A stretch of DNA of 64,000 bases, from assembly GCA_963921425.1 (NCBI GenBank), contig OY992835.1, forward strand, positions 14,198,001-14,262,000. The letters run 5' to 3'. Each line of letters opens with the position of its first letter. Position 1 is the first letter of the stretch. The DNA comes from Dryas octopetala (taxonomy: Eukaryota > Streptophyta > Magnoliopsida > Rosales > Rosaceae). This document shows positions 1 to 12,744 of the stretch, in pieces. Below the pieces are notes generated by a model. That model did not search any database. It had not been told where the DNA came from and worked only from the letters and a program-made list of their open reading frames with translations. A program made the translations under genes and the position numbers.

Positions 1-593
1 ATGCTAGTCATATTTCAAGCTTCTCTCTTGGGCTAAAATATAAGTGTGAAAGATTTTTTTTATTTATTTTTCCCCCAAAGGCTAGAGTAGGACTTCAAGA
101 GAAGGGTTTTCACAGACAGAATCACAACAATGTATAATATATCACTCACAAAAATGCAAAGGAATACAAAGGGGAAATAGCAACAATACCTTGAGCCATT
201 ATCCCCAAGTCCATGTAGCCAGACTATTGTGGCTTTATGTGTCCCTTGGGGCCTCACCACATGTGTCCTGCCAAACTCAAGTGTTCTTTTAGCAGTTCTG
301 CTACCTGAAATTTTTGTCAATGAAAAGTCACTACTAAGCAGCCATACAAGTTTAAGGTGGAACAATTAACCCAGAAAATCAGCATTCATTTGGACTAGTA
401 TCAATTGACCATAAGAATAAAAAACTTGCAAAAATAAATATAAAACTAAGTTTCCTAATTGAATGAAATACAGTAAACAACTAATCACACTCTCACATGA
501 TAACTATCTAGACTTGAGCAAATTGAGACAATGAAAGGTGCTGTGCTAAGTGAGAAACAAACCAGAACACATATTAGAATGGGAATAGCTCAT
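1..593 (-). CDS. Acyl-protein thioesterase / carboxylesterase (SOBER1-like), 5' exons, runs off left edge
   Basis: Serine hydrolase of the alpha/beta fold that in plants removes acyl groups from protein cysteines or acts as a small carboxylesterase in the cytosol. Two exons are visible. Exon 1 (593-563) begins ATG AGC TAT TCC and reads MSYSHSNMCSG. Exon 2 (304-190) reads on in frame with RTAKRTLEFGRTHVV and VWLHGLGDNGS, the N-terminal beta strand and the HGLGDNG oxyanion-loop motif typical of the family. Boundaries fit GT-AG: donor GTTTGT after 563, acceptor TTTCAG before 304, donor GTATTG after 190. The split glycine codon joins cleanly. The catalytic Ser, Asp and His lie in later exons outside the window. 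Bases 1-189 look like intron 2. A TATA-like box lies 100 bp upstream. Family call is firm; the exact paralogue is not. Confidence 0.85.
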
Positions 594-693
594 CTTTTCC
601 TTTTGGGTAACTGTGCTAAACAATCCACCTATTGCAATAAGTTAGAAGAAGGTACTCTGGTACTGCAATGAGAAAACCCAGAATGACAAGGTG

Positions 694-701
694 TATTTAT
701 A
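694..701 (-). promoter_or_regulatory. Candidate TATA box of the thioesterase gene
   Basis: The minus strand reads CTATAAATAC here, about 100 bp upstream of the ATG at 593, a normal distance for a plant core promoter with a 60-70 nt leader. Seen by eye only. Confidence 0.5.
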
Positions 702-926
702 GCCAAATGGACAGTGAGAAAAATGGAATAAAACATGTGTGAATATGCATCACTATGTATGAGAAGTGTGCACCAGCTACACACTGCGCCAAAAACCGCC
801 TAGAAACTCAAAAAGAGAGAAAGCATCAATGAAAAGGAGAGGTAAATAAAAGGACAAAAGCAGGATAGCAGAGAGAATCCAAGCCAAGGTAGAGCACATT
901 CATCCATTACTGAGAGCTCTGGCAAC

Positions 927-928
<2 letters not shown>

Positions 929-992
<64 letters not shown>
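929..992. repeat. (AG)n microsatellite, about 32 units
   Basis: Uninterrupted AG dinucleotide run, CT on the strand of the thioesterase gene, about 340 bp upstream of its start codon. Polypyrimidine runs like this are common in plant promoters and leaders and are likely length-polymorphic. Confidence 0.95.
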
Positions 993-997
<5 letters not shown>

Positions 998-1261
998 ATC
1001 TATGCTTGTGGGCAGTGGCCAGAAAATAAAGCAAGCCCAACAGCAACAGCAAAAACTGAAAAGAATATTACTGAAAACAAGAAAGAATAATCCCAAGTTT
1101 GTAAAAGAAAATATCTTTTCTCAATCATTAGTTAATGAATTTTTCATGATTGATGGATACCCATTAACCAGAAGTAAAGTTTCCAGTGTCCAATTTAATG
1201 CATTTAATCTTTATGATAAACAAGGGAAAAATCTCAACTATGGAAAAGAACCAAGAAACTG

Positions 1262-4003
1262 AAGCAGGGTCTGAGAACTGAGAACTGGGTTCCAGGTTTC
1301 TCTCTCTTCTATTTTTCCTATCTTTCTTTAAAGCTTAATCCTCTTCTAATTGTATATACATAAATTGACACCCAGACATATATATATATATATTATATTC
1401 TTAATAACTTATATCTCCAAAAAGATATGTGCAAAGATCACCAACCTGGATTTCTTATATGGAAGAGACAGAGGGAAAAGTATGTGAACTTTCCTTCTCT
1501 CCTTGCATCTCCTTTCTTACTTTCTTGCTTGCCACTACAAACCCCACCTTTTGAAAGTTTTGTCTGTTTTTATTCATTTCAGACGCCAAAACCATAATAA
1601 AAGTATTAAAAAGAGTATTAATCCTGGACCCCAAAACTGGACCTCCTCTTCCATGATATTTCTGTTGAGTTCAAACCAACTTGCAGCTTCATTTTGTAGA
1701 TTGTTTGCCTGACTTTTTTGATATAAAAAATAAAAAATTGGCTATATATCAATTATCAAGAGCTTTTTTGTATTGAAATGACTTTTATCCAGTTGAGTAT
1801 TTGTTGTTTATATATTTTTTTTGTTGCATATTTTAGTATTTATTGTAAATGTAGGCTTTTATTTGTATAATTCTAATGGTGGGGTAATTTCAAAAACTAT
1901 TCTTTTTATCATATTAACTTTTTTATGTTTTAATGTTTTTTTTTTTTTTTTTGTCAAATTTAAGTTTTAATGTTAGAGATTTGTTTAAAAGGCTTTAGCA
2001 ACCCCTTTTACTGAAGCAACCTGCAAGTTTCTTATAGCCAAAAATTTTAATTGGAACTAAAATATTTCCAATGCTACTTTGACCTCAATGCTGTTACCCA
2101 TATACAATTTTATATTATTTTCTGATTTTTTTGTTAAACAATTTTTATATAAATTATTTTGTGGTTGTTCACTCAAAAGGTGCCACAGAGGAATAAATGC
2201 TGGTCTCCACAGGATTTTTTTTTTTTGGCCATGCTCCACAGGATAAATTTTGACAAAAAGAACCACCAATTACTCAAAAAGAGGGGCTCCATAGAGAATA
2301 GATTAGGGTCCAAGGTCCATTATGCATCACTATGTTTGGTCACAACCCTATAAGATGCAGAGTTCATGCAACATGGTGATGTGCAAATGCAAAAAGGTTT
2401 CTTTCCAATATCTCCCAAGCCTTAGCTTTGAATTTGTTTAACCTTTTCTTTTCTTTTCTTTCTTCCCTTTACCATTGTGAAAACTTTTCTTCTAATTATG
2501 TCCCCAATCCCACATTCAATAATTCTCTTTTTGTAGGGTGATGAGGGTTGTACCTATATTTTTTTTTTCTTAATAAAGAGAAATCATGCATTCTATTACT
2601 AAGAATTGAACCTTTAAATACATCCTTCCCTTTCATATACCATGCTTGATGCTCTCACTACACTCCTACATCACCTAGCTAGATTAATACTATGACACAT
2701 ATATGACACAACTCATGCAAATGTAACAAAAGTAAATTTGAGATCGAAAAACTAGTGTTAATCGTTCATCAACACGCAAGTGATTGATACTATATATTGA
2801 TGGTTGTGGGGTCTAGTGACTTACAACGAACTTTGCATCTATCAACTATTCAGTCACCCATGCGTACATGTTTACCAATACACATCTATGATGACTCACG
2901 TTAACACTTTTAAATAGAATTACCGATCCACTAGTCTTTTTTGTACTAATCTCATGCTTATGTCTAAAGCAATATTGTTAAATTTGAGATTTAATAGTTA
3001 AGCATTTTGGATTCAAGTGTATTTAAATTTTATATTAGAAAGATAATCATGTAGAAACCTAAAACAACCTAATCTTAGACAAAAGCATAATATCAACACC
3101 AAAACAATTAGTAAAAGATGGTGACTCAAACTCGATCTTTTATCCTATATTAAAATAGTTGACTAATTAAAATCTCTAAAAATACTGCTGGCATGGCAAA
3201 CGGTAGTAAATGGCAGCATCTCATGCCTTTACTAGGTCAACATGCATAGGGGCAAGTTTTCCCTACTTTATGGAAAATTATATATATGAGGAGAACTTTT
3301 TCCTTGTCAACTCCTTCCTTTTCCCACACTCAACAGAAGAATCATTTTCAATTAGAAAAATGGGTTGATACTAATTGTGATGATCATTTGTATAAAACAG
3401 ACCATAATATGCTGTTTGGCACTACTCTTTTATTGGAGATTAATTAATTCACTTCTTTAGTTGTATATTTATTAAAGGATGCAATGGTTTAAGTTGGAAC
3501 TTTTTGAATTTTGTACAAAAATATCCGAGCAATATTATATATGTAGACAATTTGGAGGCTGGAGCTTTCCAACTTTTAAAGCTAAACTAGCTTATAGCTA
3601 ATGCAGCTCAAACATTACTATGTTTGTTCGTGTCATTTGCAAAGCTGTAATGCACATACAAAAGTCTAATCTACAGGAGATCACATCAAGGGGTTTTAAA
3701 TATTTAATTAACTTCAACTTATATGTATCTTATGGATAAAGTACAAGCATTAATCATATAGCATAGGCAAGAAGCAGGTTCTCATCTATTGACTAGACAT
3801 TTGGGAATTGTGAACCATACTAATATTTCTTTCAAGTAGAGAGGTTAGTTTTTCAAATGTAATTAGATTAGTTGATGCATGGATTGGAGAAGTAATGAAT
3901 ATATTCAACAAGCAATAAGGGTAGGATATGATATAGAATGTGTAAGGTTAGTATTTATCATGGAAGAGAATAAGAGTAACGTACTTAAGAATGTAACAAT
4001 GTT
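1262..4003. other. Intergenic, AT-rich, no gene seen
   Basis: No reading frame here resembles a protein family. Homopolymer T runs (about 1937-1952, 2217-2226, 2562-2569) and an (AT)n tract near 1380-1392 are the only obvious structure. The stretch ends at the target-site duplication ATTTT (4004-4008) of the Copia element. Confidence 0.6.
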
Positions 4004-4008
4004 ATTTT

Positions 4009-4196
4009 TGTTGTAAAAGTATGTATAAATTAGGGTTTGTAGAAAAAAGGAGGCAGAGAGAATATATCAGTCGTCATCTTATTCATCTTATAAATATCCT
4101 TATATAGAGATAGGGTTTACTAGGTTTAGAATATTTACTAGTATGCCCCTACAACTAATTACAAGAATAGCCACATATAATAATATATTTACAACA
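4009..4196 (-). repeat. Copia 3' LTR (left copy)
   Basis: 188 bp, TG...CA ends. It pairs with 10724-10911. It is the 3' LTR because the genes run on the minus strand. The purine tract GGGGGAG sits immediately internal to it. Confidence 0.95.
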
Positions 4197-7100
4197 CTCC
4201 CCCTTGGATATTCCATGTCATTAGTGTTGTCTCTGCTATGCGCTTCTAAGTTGCCTCGTTAAAACCTTGCCAAGTAATAAAAACCCTGTGGGAACAAAAA
4301 CAACCCTGGTCGAAGGAAAAAGAGTGCAACGCGCGTGAGTGTGGAGTAGTCGCATCAGGACCTCGAAAGTAGGTGAAGTCATATCTTCTGGATCATGAGC
4401 AGATAGTATGTCTATGGGAGCGGGGTGCATTAGAGTTGCTACACCAAAACCTTGCCCGGTAAACCCAATGGGAAAAACCCGTGGTCGAAGGGAAAAGATG
4501 AGCAAATGCATATATATCAGATCAACACATCTTCAGGATGTAGTATGAGTAGGGTGACCATGCCAAGATGTGCCTCATTAAAACCTTGCCAGGTAACAAA
4601 ACCCAGTGGGACAAAATAACCCTGGACGAAGGACAAAAGAGTACACGATGGTCAAGCGAGTATGCTTCAGGATACTCCCCCTAATGTCGACTCCCCCTGA
4701 AGACTACATACTAGGTAAATCAGCCAATCTACGCAACCCAATACCTCGAACATGCATCAAGAACGTGGACTTTGGCAGTGACTTGGTAAAGAGGTCTGCA
4801 TAGTTGTCTTGAGATCGGATCTGCTTGACTTCAATCATCTGATGCTCTTGTTGCTGTTGATTGAAGAAGAACTTCGGTACAATATGCTTGGTGTTGTCTC
4901 CTTTGATGAAATCTGTCTTCATCTGCTGGATGCAAGCGGCATTATCCTCATAGATAATCGTTGGTTCATCAGTGGTGGAATTCAGCCCACACGTAGTTCG
5001 AACATGCTTGGAAACTGCTCTTAGCCATATACATTCACGAACTGCTTCGTGAAGGGCTAGAATCTCAGCATGATTCGAAGAGGTAGCAACAAAGGTCTGT
5101 TTCGTAGACCTCCAAGATATTGTTGTATTCTCAATGGTAAAGACATAACCAGTTTGAGAACGCGCCTTATGCGGGTCTGATAGATACTCTGCGTCAGCAT
5201 ATCCAAAAGGCGGGCATCATTCCGAGGATCGAGGGGGTTCGATTCATTCCTTGATGCGTAGCTAGGGATAGAAAAAGCCTATATCCGTCGTACCTCTAAG
5301 GTGGCGGAAAATGTCTTTTATGCCATTTCAGTGGCGGCGTGTTGGCGCAGAGCTACATCTAGCTAACAAGTTCACAGCAAATGAGATGTATGGTATAGTA
5401 CATTGAGACAAGTACAATAATGCGCCTATTGCACTTAGATATGAGACTTCTGGTGCCAATATCTCTTCGTTATCATCTGCAGAACGAAACGGATCCTTCT
5501 TAGGATTTAAACTACGGACGATCATGGGCGTGCTAGAAGGCTTCGCTTTATCCTCATTAAAGCGCCTTAACATCTTCTGGATGTAATTCGATTGATGGAC
5601 TAGAATTCCATCTGCACGGTGCTCGAGCTCCAGGCCGAGACAGAAATTCGTTCTCCCAAGATCTTTCATCTCGAATTTCAACTTCAGGTGTTTAGTTGTT
5701 TCCTTGATCTCTTCAGGAGTACCAATTAGATTCATGTCATCGACATAAACAGCTACAATAGCGAAACCAGAACTTGTTTTCTTAATAAACACGCAAGGGC
5801 ATATATCATTATTCACATATCCCATCCCGATCAAATACTCACTTAGACGGTTATACCACCTCCGTCCGGATTGTTTCAATCCATAAAGTGAACGCCTCAA
5901 ACTAATGGAGAGCGTGTTCCGTGGTCTGGAACTATTTGCATCGGGTGTCTTAAGTCCTTCGGGAACTTTCATATATATCTCTGTATCAAGATCCCCATAG
6001 AGATAAGCAGTGACCACATCCATAAGCTGCATACTCAGTTTTTCGGAAACTACCAAACTGATAAGGTAGTGGAACGTTATGACGTCCATTACGGGAGAAT
6101 ACTCTTCCTCGTAATCAATCCCAGGGCGTTGAGAAAATCTTTGCGCCACTAGACGAGCCTTGTATCTCACAATCTCGTTTTTCTCATTACGCTTCCTTAC
6201 AAATACCCATTTAAATTCTACAGGTTTAACATGGGGAAGGTGTAGGAACGACAGGCCCAAACACCTTTCTCTTTGTCAAGGAATCTAATTCGACCTGGAT
6301 TGCTTCTTTCCATTTTGGCCAGTCGTCTCGACGTTGACATTCATCAACGGAGTGAGGTTCGATGTCATCGCTAGTTATGATTTCGGTAGCTACCGCGAAT
6401 ACAAATAAATCATCGATGATAATCTCGTTTCGATTCCAGAGCTCACTTAAGCATGCATAATTTATAGAGATCTCTATGTTCTCGGGAGTGGGTTCAAACG
6501 TTGGAGCGTCCCCCAACGCCGTCTCTTCTGGGACGGACCCATAATCCGGAAATATTTCGTGAGATAGATCGATTGAGATCGCGATGTCAAGGGGACTCGT
6601 TTGTGCCAAATGTATCCTCTTCCAGGGATAAGAGTCCATCAAACCTAGTGGTCAACCTCACTTCTGGGCAGGGACATATGACTGGTTAGCCACTATTGTT
6701 GTACCTCGTCCATCTGGGACGACACGTCCTCCTAGGACGACACGTCCTTCGGGGACGGATATCCTTGCAGGCACATTTGCAGCAGGTATATGTGATCTCG
6801 TCACTTTAGCTAGATCAGAGAATGCGTCTGGCATATTATGAGTTATACTCTGTAGATCTAGAATTCTCCGCACTTCACTATCACATTGTGCGGTTCGGGG
6901 ATCGAGATGAGACATAGTGGGGACATTCCACGTCAATTCACGTCGTTCTTCAGGAACGGTGACGTTCATATCTCCCCCTAACAGCGGAAGACTGTCTCAT
7001 CAAAGTGACAATCCGCAAATCTAGCGGTAAAGAGATCGCCTGTCAAGGGCTCTAAAAAGCGTATAGTGGATGGGGATTCATAATCGACATATATGCCCAT

Positions 7101-9884
7101 CGTTCGTTGAGGACCCATTTTGGTACGTTGTAGCGGCGCAACTGGCACGTAAACTGCATACCCAAATACGCGTAAGTACGAAACGTCAAGTTCGTACCCA
7201 GTCACCAGCTGTAACGCGGAGTAAGGTTAGGTAGCAGTGGACCTCAACCGGACCAACATGGCTGCATGCAAGATTGCATAGCCCCACGCAGAAATTGGAA
7301 GCTTGGTGCGCATAACCAAGGTTCGTGCGATCATTTGTAATCTTTTAATGAACGCTTCTGCGAGACCATTCTGGGTGTGAACATGGGGAACTCGATGTTC
7401 AACATTAATCCCAAGGGGCATGCAATAATCATCGAAAGTTTTCGATGTAAACTCTCCGGCATTATCAAATCTTCTGGACTTTATAGGATAATCCGTGTGG
7501 TGAGCCTTCTGGGCGAGAAGTTTAGCAAAAGCAGCGTTTCTTGTGGACAATAGTGTAACATGTGATCACTTTGTCGATGCATCAACCAAAACCATAAAAT
7601 ATTTAAATGGTCCGCATGGTGGTTGGATAAGTCCACAAATATTCCCTTGTATCATTTGCAGGAAAAGGATGGAGTCTTTACTAGTCTTTGCATATGATGG
7701 TCTAGTATTCAACTTTCTGAGCGAGCAAGTTTGGCATAATGTGTCACTAAACACAAGATCCTTATTAGTAAGGGGATGCCCGTGTGATGAATTGAGGATA
7801 CGGCGCATCATACTTTGACCTGGGTATCCCAACCGGTCATGCCATAGAAAGAAACTGCTCGAATTAGTTAACTTCTGGTTAACTATGTGATTGGCCTCAA
7901 TCGATCAAATAGTGGTCATGTAAGACCGCTCGAGAGACATTTCGATTTCTCCAATGTACGCTTCTGGCCATACAAATTGGAGGTTATGCAAAGATATTCC
8001 ACTCCATTTTCCTCAGTGGTTTCAACGTGATAACCGTTGGCTCGAATATCCTTATAACTCAACAACGTTCTTCTGGAACTTGGAGAATATAAGGCCTCAT
8101 TAATGGTAATTCAGTACCATTGGACAACATAAAAATGAGCTTTGCCATGACCCTCTATCAGGTTGGATTGGCCTGATATGGTTGTCACAGAGGTATGAGT
8201 AAGCAATAAGCTTGAAAAATACTTCTGATCTTGAAGTATGGTATGCGTAGTAGCACTGTCTGCCAGACAACAAACTTCCACACTAAACATGCTTATTCAT
8301 AAATTTAATTCAATAGATCACATGTATGAAAATAACTTGATTGAATTAAATAATATTCGAGCATAACCAAATTTCCAAAACAAATAATCCAAATCATAAA
8401 TCACCAAAATAATCTGAATAAGAAAAACATTATTCAGAAAATAAATACGACACAAGTGCTGATCATATCCATGTCATCGAGTTTTTAGTTCTCGAAGTGT
8501 CCAGATTCAGCCTGAAAATCAGTGATCTCTAAGGTGGTATCCATAGGAAATGATTCCTCAACGAGGTTGGTCTCTCGAGTTCCGCGACTGGCGTGATACT
8601 CATTTACAGCTTGCGCTGATGCACGGCAGGTGCGGGACCAGTGATCAGTTCCTCCACATCGGTAACAGAGATCATTCTGATTCTGATTCTGGTGGCGACG
8701 GGCCGGACCAGTGTTCCTCTCATTTCGAGTTCTTAGGGCCGAGGGACCGTGGTTCCTACCACGTGGGCCTTGGCCTCGGTCATACGGGCCATTCCTCTGA
8801 GAACCTTTCCTTCCATATCTCGGGCGGTCAGACTTTGTGCCCTTTCTATGACCTCGGTATCCTCTTTCGCGGTTTGAATCGCGATAAGCAACAGCGTTTG
8901 CTTCAGGCAATGGTGCTGCTTTAGTACCGACAGGTCAGGCTTGATCATTTCTCATTAATAAGTTGTTGTTCTTTTCAGCGAGCAACAGAGTGGTGATCAA
9001 TGCCGAGAACTTGGTAAAATTCATCTCCCTGTATTGTTGCTGCAGGACCAAACAAGAGGCAGGGAAGGTGGAGAAAGTCTTCTCCAATAGGTCAGCTTCG
9101 GTGAGCTCCTCCCTACAAAATTTGAGGAGCGACCGGATCCGGCAGATCTCCGAATTATACTCATTCATGGATTTGAAATCCTGGAGACGGATGTTCTGCC
9201 AATCATGTCTTGCTTCAGGCAAGAAAATGGTCTTTTGATGGTCAAACCGCTCTTCCAGAGCAACCCAAAGAGCTCGTGGATCCTCTTCAGCGAGGTACTC
9301 AACTTGAAGTGCTTCCTCCATATGCTTCCTAATGAAGATCATGGCACTTGCCTTAAGAGATTCTGCGACAACATTGTCTGCATTGATTGTCGATCTCATC
9401 TTCTTGGCAGTCAAATGAAGCTTAACATCTTGAGTCCACTTTAGATAGTTTCTTCCGGAAACTTCCAAAGCGACAAAATCAAGCTTGTTGAGATTTGACA
9501 TTCTTTGGTTGAAAGGAACAAATAATTATAATTAGTGCTTCGGGCAATAACATCGATAAGCAATAAATAAGAACTTCAAGTTCTATAACATGGTATAGAC
9601 ATGTAAAATCTACTGGTTTTATCATGTATGGTGAATTTATGAAGGAAACTTCAGGTTCCTTATACGGCATTATTGAAGCTACAGGTTCAATATTTATGTA
9701 TGAACTACTGGTTCATTAATTACCTGCAATTTCTACACATATATTCTAGTGCAAAAATTTAAACAAGTAAAATATTCATATACCCAAGTAGAACAGAAAA
9801 ATATCACAAAATTATTTGAATAAAAGTTTCTGACATTTAAGGTATATATATTAAACGGTTTGCATACTAACAATAAACTATCAG

Positions 9885-9960
9885 CAGCACAGTGGTTAAG
9901 GTGCACTCTTGGTACCCAAGAGGTCCTGAGTTCAAACCCCAGGCATGACAAGAATTAACA
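9885..9960 (+). mobile_element. tRNA-like SINE head inside the Copia leader
   Basis: The sequence contains a box-A-like stretch (CAGCACAGTGGTTAAGG) and, about 35 nt on, a box-B-like stretch (GAGTTCAAACCCC), the internal RNA polymerase III promoter arrangement of tRNA-derived SINEs. There is no acceptor stem, so it is not a tRNA gene. I could not define target duplications or the 3' end. Confidence 0.5.
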
Positions 9961-9974
9961 TCTCCTTTTTACAA

Positions 9975-10465
9975 AGTTTCAGGAGGCTTGCCATGTGTCA
10001 GCGTGAGAGTGGCGCATGCGTGGCGCTGACGTGGCAGCTTGGTGGCGCATGCGTGGAGCTGACGTGGCAGTTTGGTGGCTGCCTGCGGGGCGTCCATGTG
10101 GCAGCTGACGTGGCAGCGGCATGGTGGGCCTGCTGGGCTGCCTGCTGGGCTGGCAGCGTGGGAGTGGGCCTACTGGGCCGCTGCAAGGCTGCTGGCCTGG
10201 GCTGCACAGGCCCGCTGGGCTGGGCCGTGCTACATTGCTGGGCTGGGCCGCGCTTCTGCACTGCTGGGCTGGGCTGCGCTGCTGGGCTACAGCAAGGCTT
10301 CTGGTGCAAGAGGGCTGGCAGCGCGAGGCTGCTGCGATGCAGCAAGGCTGCTATGCGCGCGAGGAGGCGCTGCTGTTGCGATGCAGCAAAGCTGCTGGGC
10401 TGCTGTGCGCGCGAGGCTCTGCTGCTGCTGGCAGCGAAGCGCGAGGCAGCGAGGCGCGCGGGTGG
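9975..10465. repeat. GC-rich, internally repetitive block in the Copia leader
   Basis: About 490 bp of strikingly GC-rich sequence in an otherwise AT-rich element. It begins with two near-identical 33-bp units built on TGGCGCATGCGTGG and GCTGACGTGGCAG, then continues as irregular repeats of GCTGGGCTG and GCAAGGCTGCTG. Several frames are open through it on both strands, but their products are low-complexity Ala/Gly/Trp/Cys or Pro/Ala/Gln runs with no family resemblance, so I do not call a gene. Confidence 0.8.
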
Positions 10466-10723
10466 TTTCCGATCACCCAAATAAATTTCTTCTTTTTATT
10501 TTAATCATTCAACTCAAATACATGAATAAAATATATAATCCCAAATAAATCAATCACATAGATTTAGGGTTCATGCTTCATGGGGATTTTTCAATCAATC
10601 AAGGTTAAATAACCATGAACATAAAATTATTTTATAAAACCTACTTGATTGAAGAACAGATTGAATGATGATCCTCTTTTGTTTGGCGATCCACAATCCA
10701 AAGAGCTTCTCGTGCTGATAACG

Positions 10724-10911
10724 TGTTGTAAAAGTATGTATAAATTAGGGTTTGTAGAAAAGAGGAGGCAGAGAGAATATATCAGTCGTCATCTTATTCA
10801 TCTTATAAATATCCTTATATAGAGGTAGGGTTTACTAGGTTTAGAATATTTACTAGTATGCCCCTACAACTAATTACAAGAATAGCCACATATAACAATA
10901 TATTTACAACA
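10724..10911 (-). repeat. Copia 5' LTR (right copy)
   Basis: 188 bp, partner of 4009-4196. A TATCAGCACGAG stretch follows within 20 nt on the minus strand, at the place where the primer-binding site should lie. I do not assign a tRNA. Confidence 0.95.
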
Positions 10912-10977
10912 ATTTTGTGTTTTTTAATTATTTATTTATAGTAATTAAAGATTGATAGCGAAGAAATTGGAAAGAGA

Positions 10978-11115
10978 GAGGGCTTGGGGTACGCCAATTG
11001 GCCAAGCAGTTGTGCTGCCCCCACCTCACTGGGTTTCGATCCCCCCTCCCTCCTCTAGGCCTCTTTCTTTGGCCTCCCTTTGTAACAAAAAAATAAAAAA
11101 TAAAAAAAGAAGAAG
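10978..11115 (+). mobile_element. tRNA-derived SINE with 17-bp target duplication
   Basis: The body carries box A (TGGCCAAGCAGTTG) and box B (GGGTTTCGATCC) and ends in an A-rich tail (AACAAAAAAATAAAAAATAA). It lies between perfect 17-bp direct repeats, AAGAAATTGGAAAGAGA, at 10961-10977 and 11116-11132. The A tail and long target duplication fit LINE-driven retroposition. Perfect flanks suggest it is young. Confidence 0.85.
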
Positions 11116-12685
11116 AAGAAATTGGAAAGAGAAGTGACAAGAGAGATGTCAAAGGTGAGAGAGGAAGGGGGAAAAGAATGAGGCACACTAATCGTTCTTA
11201 ACTTAACCATTTACATCCAACACATACAAAATTTAGTCAAATTTAAAAATTATCAAGTGCTGAGGTTTATTTCATAAGACATTAATGTAGTAGTAGGTAG
11301 TAGATCACCCAACTTATGTGACTACTAAATTAACCACCTTTTTGACATGAAATTAATTTCATGCATTCACACTTCATGACTTGTATCGAGTCACATATCC
11401 CAACAATTACACCATTCATAATCAAAATCCATCTCTATAGTTGGGTTTTATGATATGGGAAATGGCGTTCTCCATTATGTGGCCGGTCATCTTCCATCCA
11501 TATATATTTACAGTCTCAAAGTTGTCAAATGAATCAATCCATTGCAAAATGGCAACTAGTTAATTATCTTCAGGATGCTTTCTGTGCTCTTTCTAGAGCA
11601 GTACTGTTTTTAAGTCGTGTTCTCAAATAAAGACCAATTTGATGATCAATAAATTCTAAAAAATTCGGATCCCCTTTCGAGCTAAGAAAGCTTTCAAATT
11701 CCTCATGAGTTGATTCATAGAATCAAGATCAGTAATAATTAACATTCGTCTCATAATTATAGCAACAACTAATGATGACTGTATTAGTATGCCCCAAGAG
11801 TTCGATCAAAAATCAAAATGAATCTTTTATTTGAGTACGCAATTATGGATGTGATTTGATAATTGATTATAATTCCAAAATCCGTTATATTTTCCACATT
11901 AATATATAAGAATATATGTCAATGTTTCTGTTCTTAGGATATGAATATTTTTTTTCTAGGCATTTGTAATAAAATTGAGAATAAATTCTCAGATCGAGAG
12001 TTTGTAATCGTGCATAACAATATTAATATCTTGTTTCTATTCACTCATTTCCAACTGGTTATGAAGTTAGATATTGGGTCTAACTTTTACACATTATCAG
12101 GAGCAAACAATTCACGTTTCAGGCCAACAAATGCTCCCTTTTACTCGGTATAATTTGTCAACGTGTTTAGCTCAGCCATACCATGTGTGAGAGGGCGTGT
12201 TGAAAATAGAATCTCACATTGAGAGTTTATAAGCTTGCATAATAAATTAATAATATATATCATCATGAGCTAGTCTCTTCATTTATTACCGATTAGTTTT
12301 GGACTAGATATTCTAATTCTAGCATAATATCAAAGCAAAAAATTTATTCCTAAGTTGGGCCTAACCGATTCAGCCGCATGCATGTGCTACATATCATCCA
12401 ATATAATTGATTAACATATTTAATTCAAGGGATAATTACGCTTAGGTCCTTTAGAAAAACAGTTTTTAGATGGAGACCGGAGGTGTTTTAAAATTTATAA
12501 GAAAATCCTTTTAATTCATAATAATTTATAAGAAAATAATTTTAATTCATAATAAAGTCCTTTTAATTTATAAAAAAATCTTTTTAATTAATAATAAAGT
12601 CTTTCCCCGATTTGAAGAGTATTTCCCCCTATTTGAAGGATATTTCCCCCTATTAGGGTGTAGAATGAGCTTTGTAGAGGCTGCA

Positions 12686-12744
12686 TGTTAAGTTTTAACT
12701 CCGAGATTTTGGTCTGCCCAAAATCTTGGAGTTAAAACATAACA
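12686..12744. repeat. Near-perfect 27-bp inverted repeat with 4-6 nt loop
   Basis: Left arm TGTTAAGTTTTAACTCCGAG... is followed by the loop TCTG and a right arm CCAAAATCTTGGAGTT..., about 25 of 27 positions pairing. It could be a MITE relic or transcript hairpin. No coding context. Confidence 0.75.

Larger units (their letters stand above)
4009..10911 (-). mobile_element. Ty1/Copia LTR retrotransposon, full length but broken
   Basis: Two 188-bp LTRs (4009-4196 and 10724-10911) both start TGTTGTAAAAG and end TTTACAACA. The element is flanked by the 5-bp duplication ATTTT (4004-4008, 10912-10916). Coding parts lie on the minus strand in Copia order: Gag with an N-terminal UBN2-like region and a CX2CX4HX4C zinc knuckle (about 9501-8485), GAG-pre-integrase and integrase core (about 7832-6978), reverse transcriptase with YVDDM (about 6260-5328) and RNase H (about 5320-4704). 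A purine-rich tract (CCAAGGGGGAG) abuts the 3' LTR at 4197 and a primer-site region abuts the 5' LTR at 10723. The LTRs differ at three positions by eye (about 1.6 percent), so roughly half a million years old at the usual grass rate. The coding region is clearly broken, with about eight or more interruptions. The leader between 5' LTR and gag is unusually long (about 1.2 kb) and holds a SINE-like piece and a GC-rich block. Confidence 0.95.

Noticed and set aside
800-1096. Ser/Leu-rich protein across the (AG)n tract
   Set aside because: It is the translation of a microsatellite upstream of the thioesterase gene.
9885-9960. tRNA gene
   Set aside because: Box A and box B are present but there is no acceptor stem or cloverleaf, so it is a SINE-like sequence.
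9945-10548. Protein-coding gene in the GC-rich block
   Set aside because: Several overlapping frames on both strands are open only because the DNA is GC-rich and repetitive; products are low-complexity and match no family.
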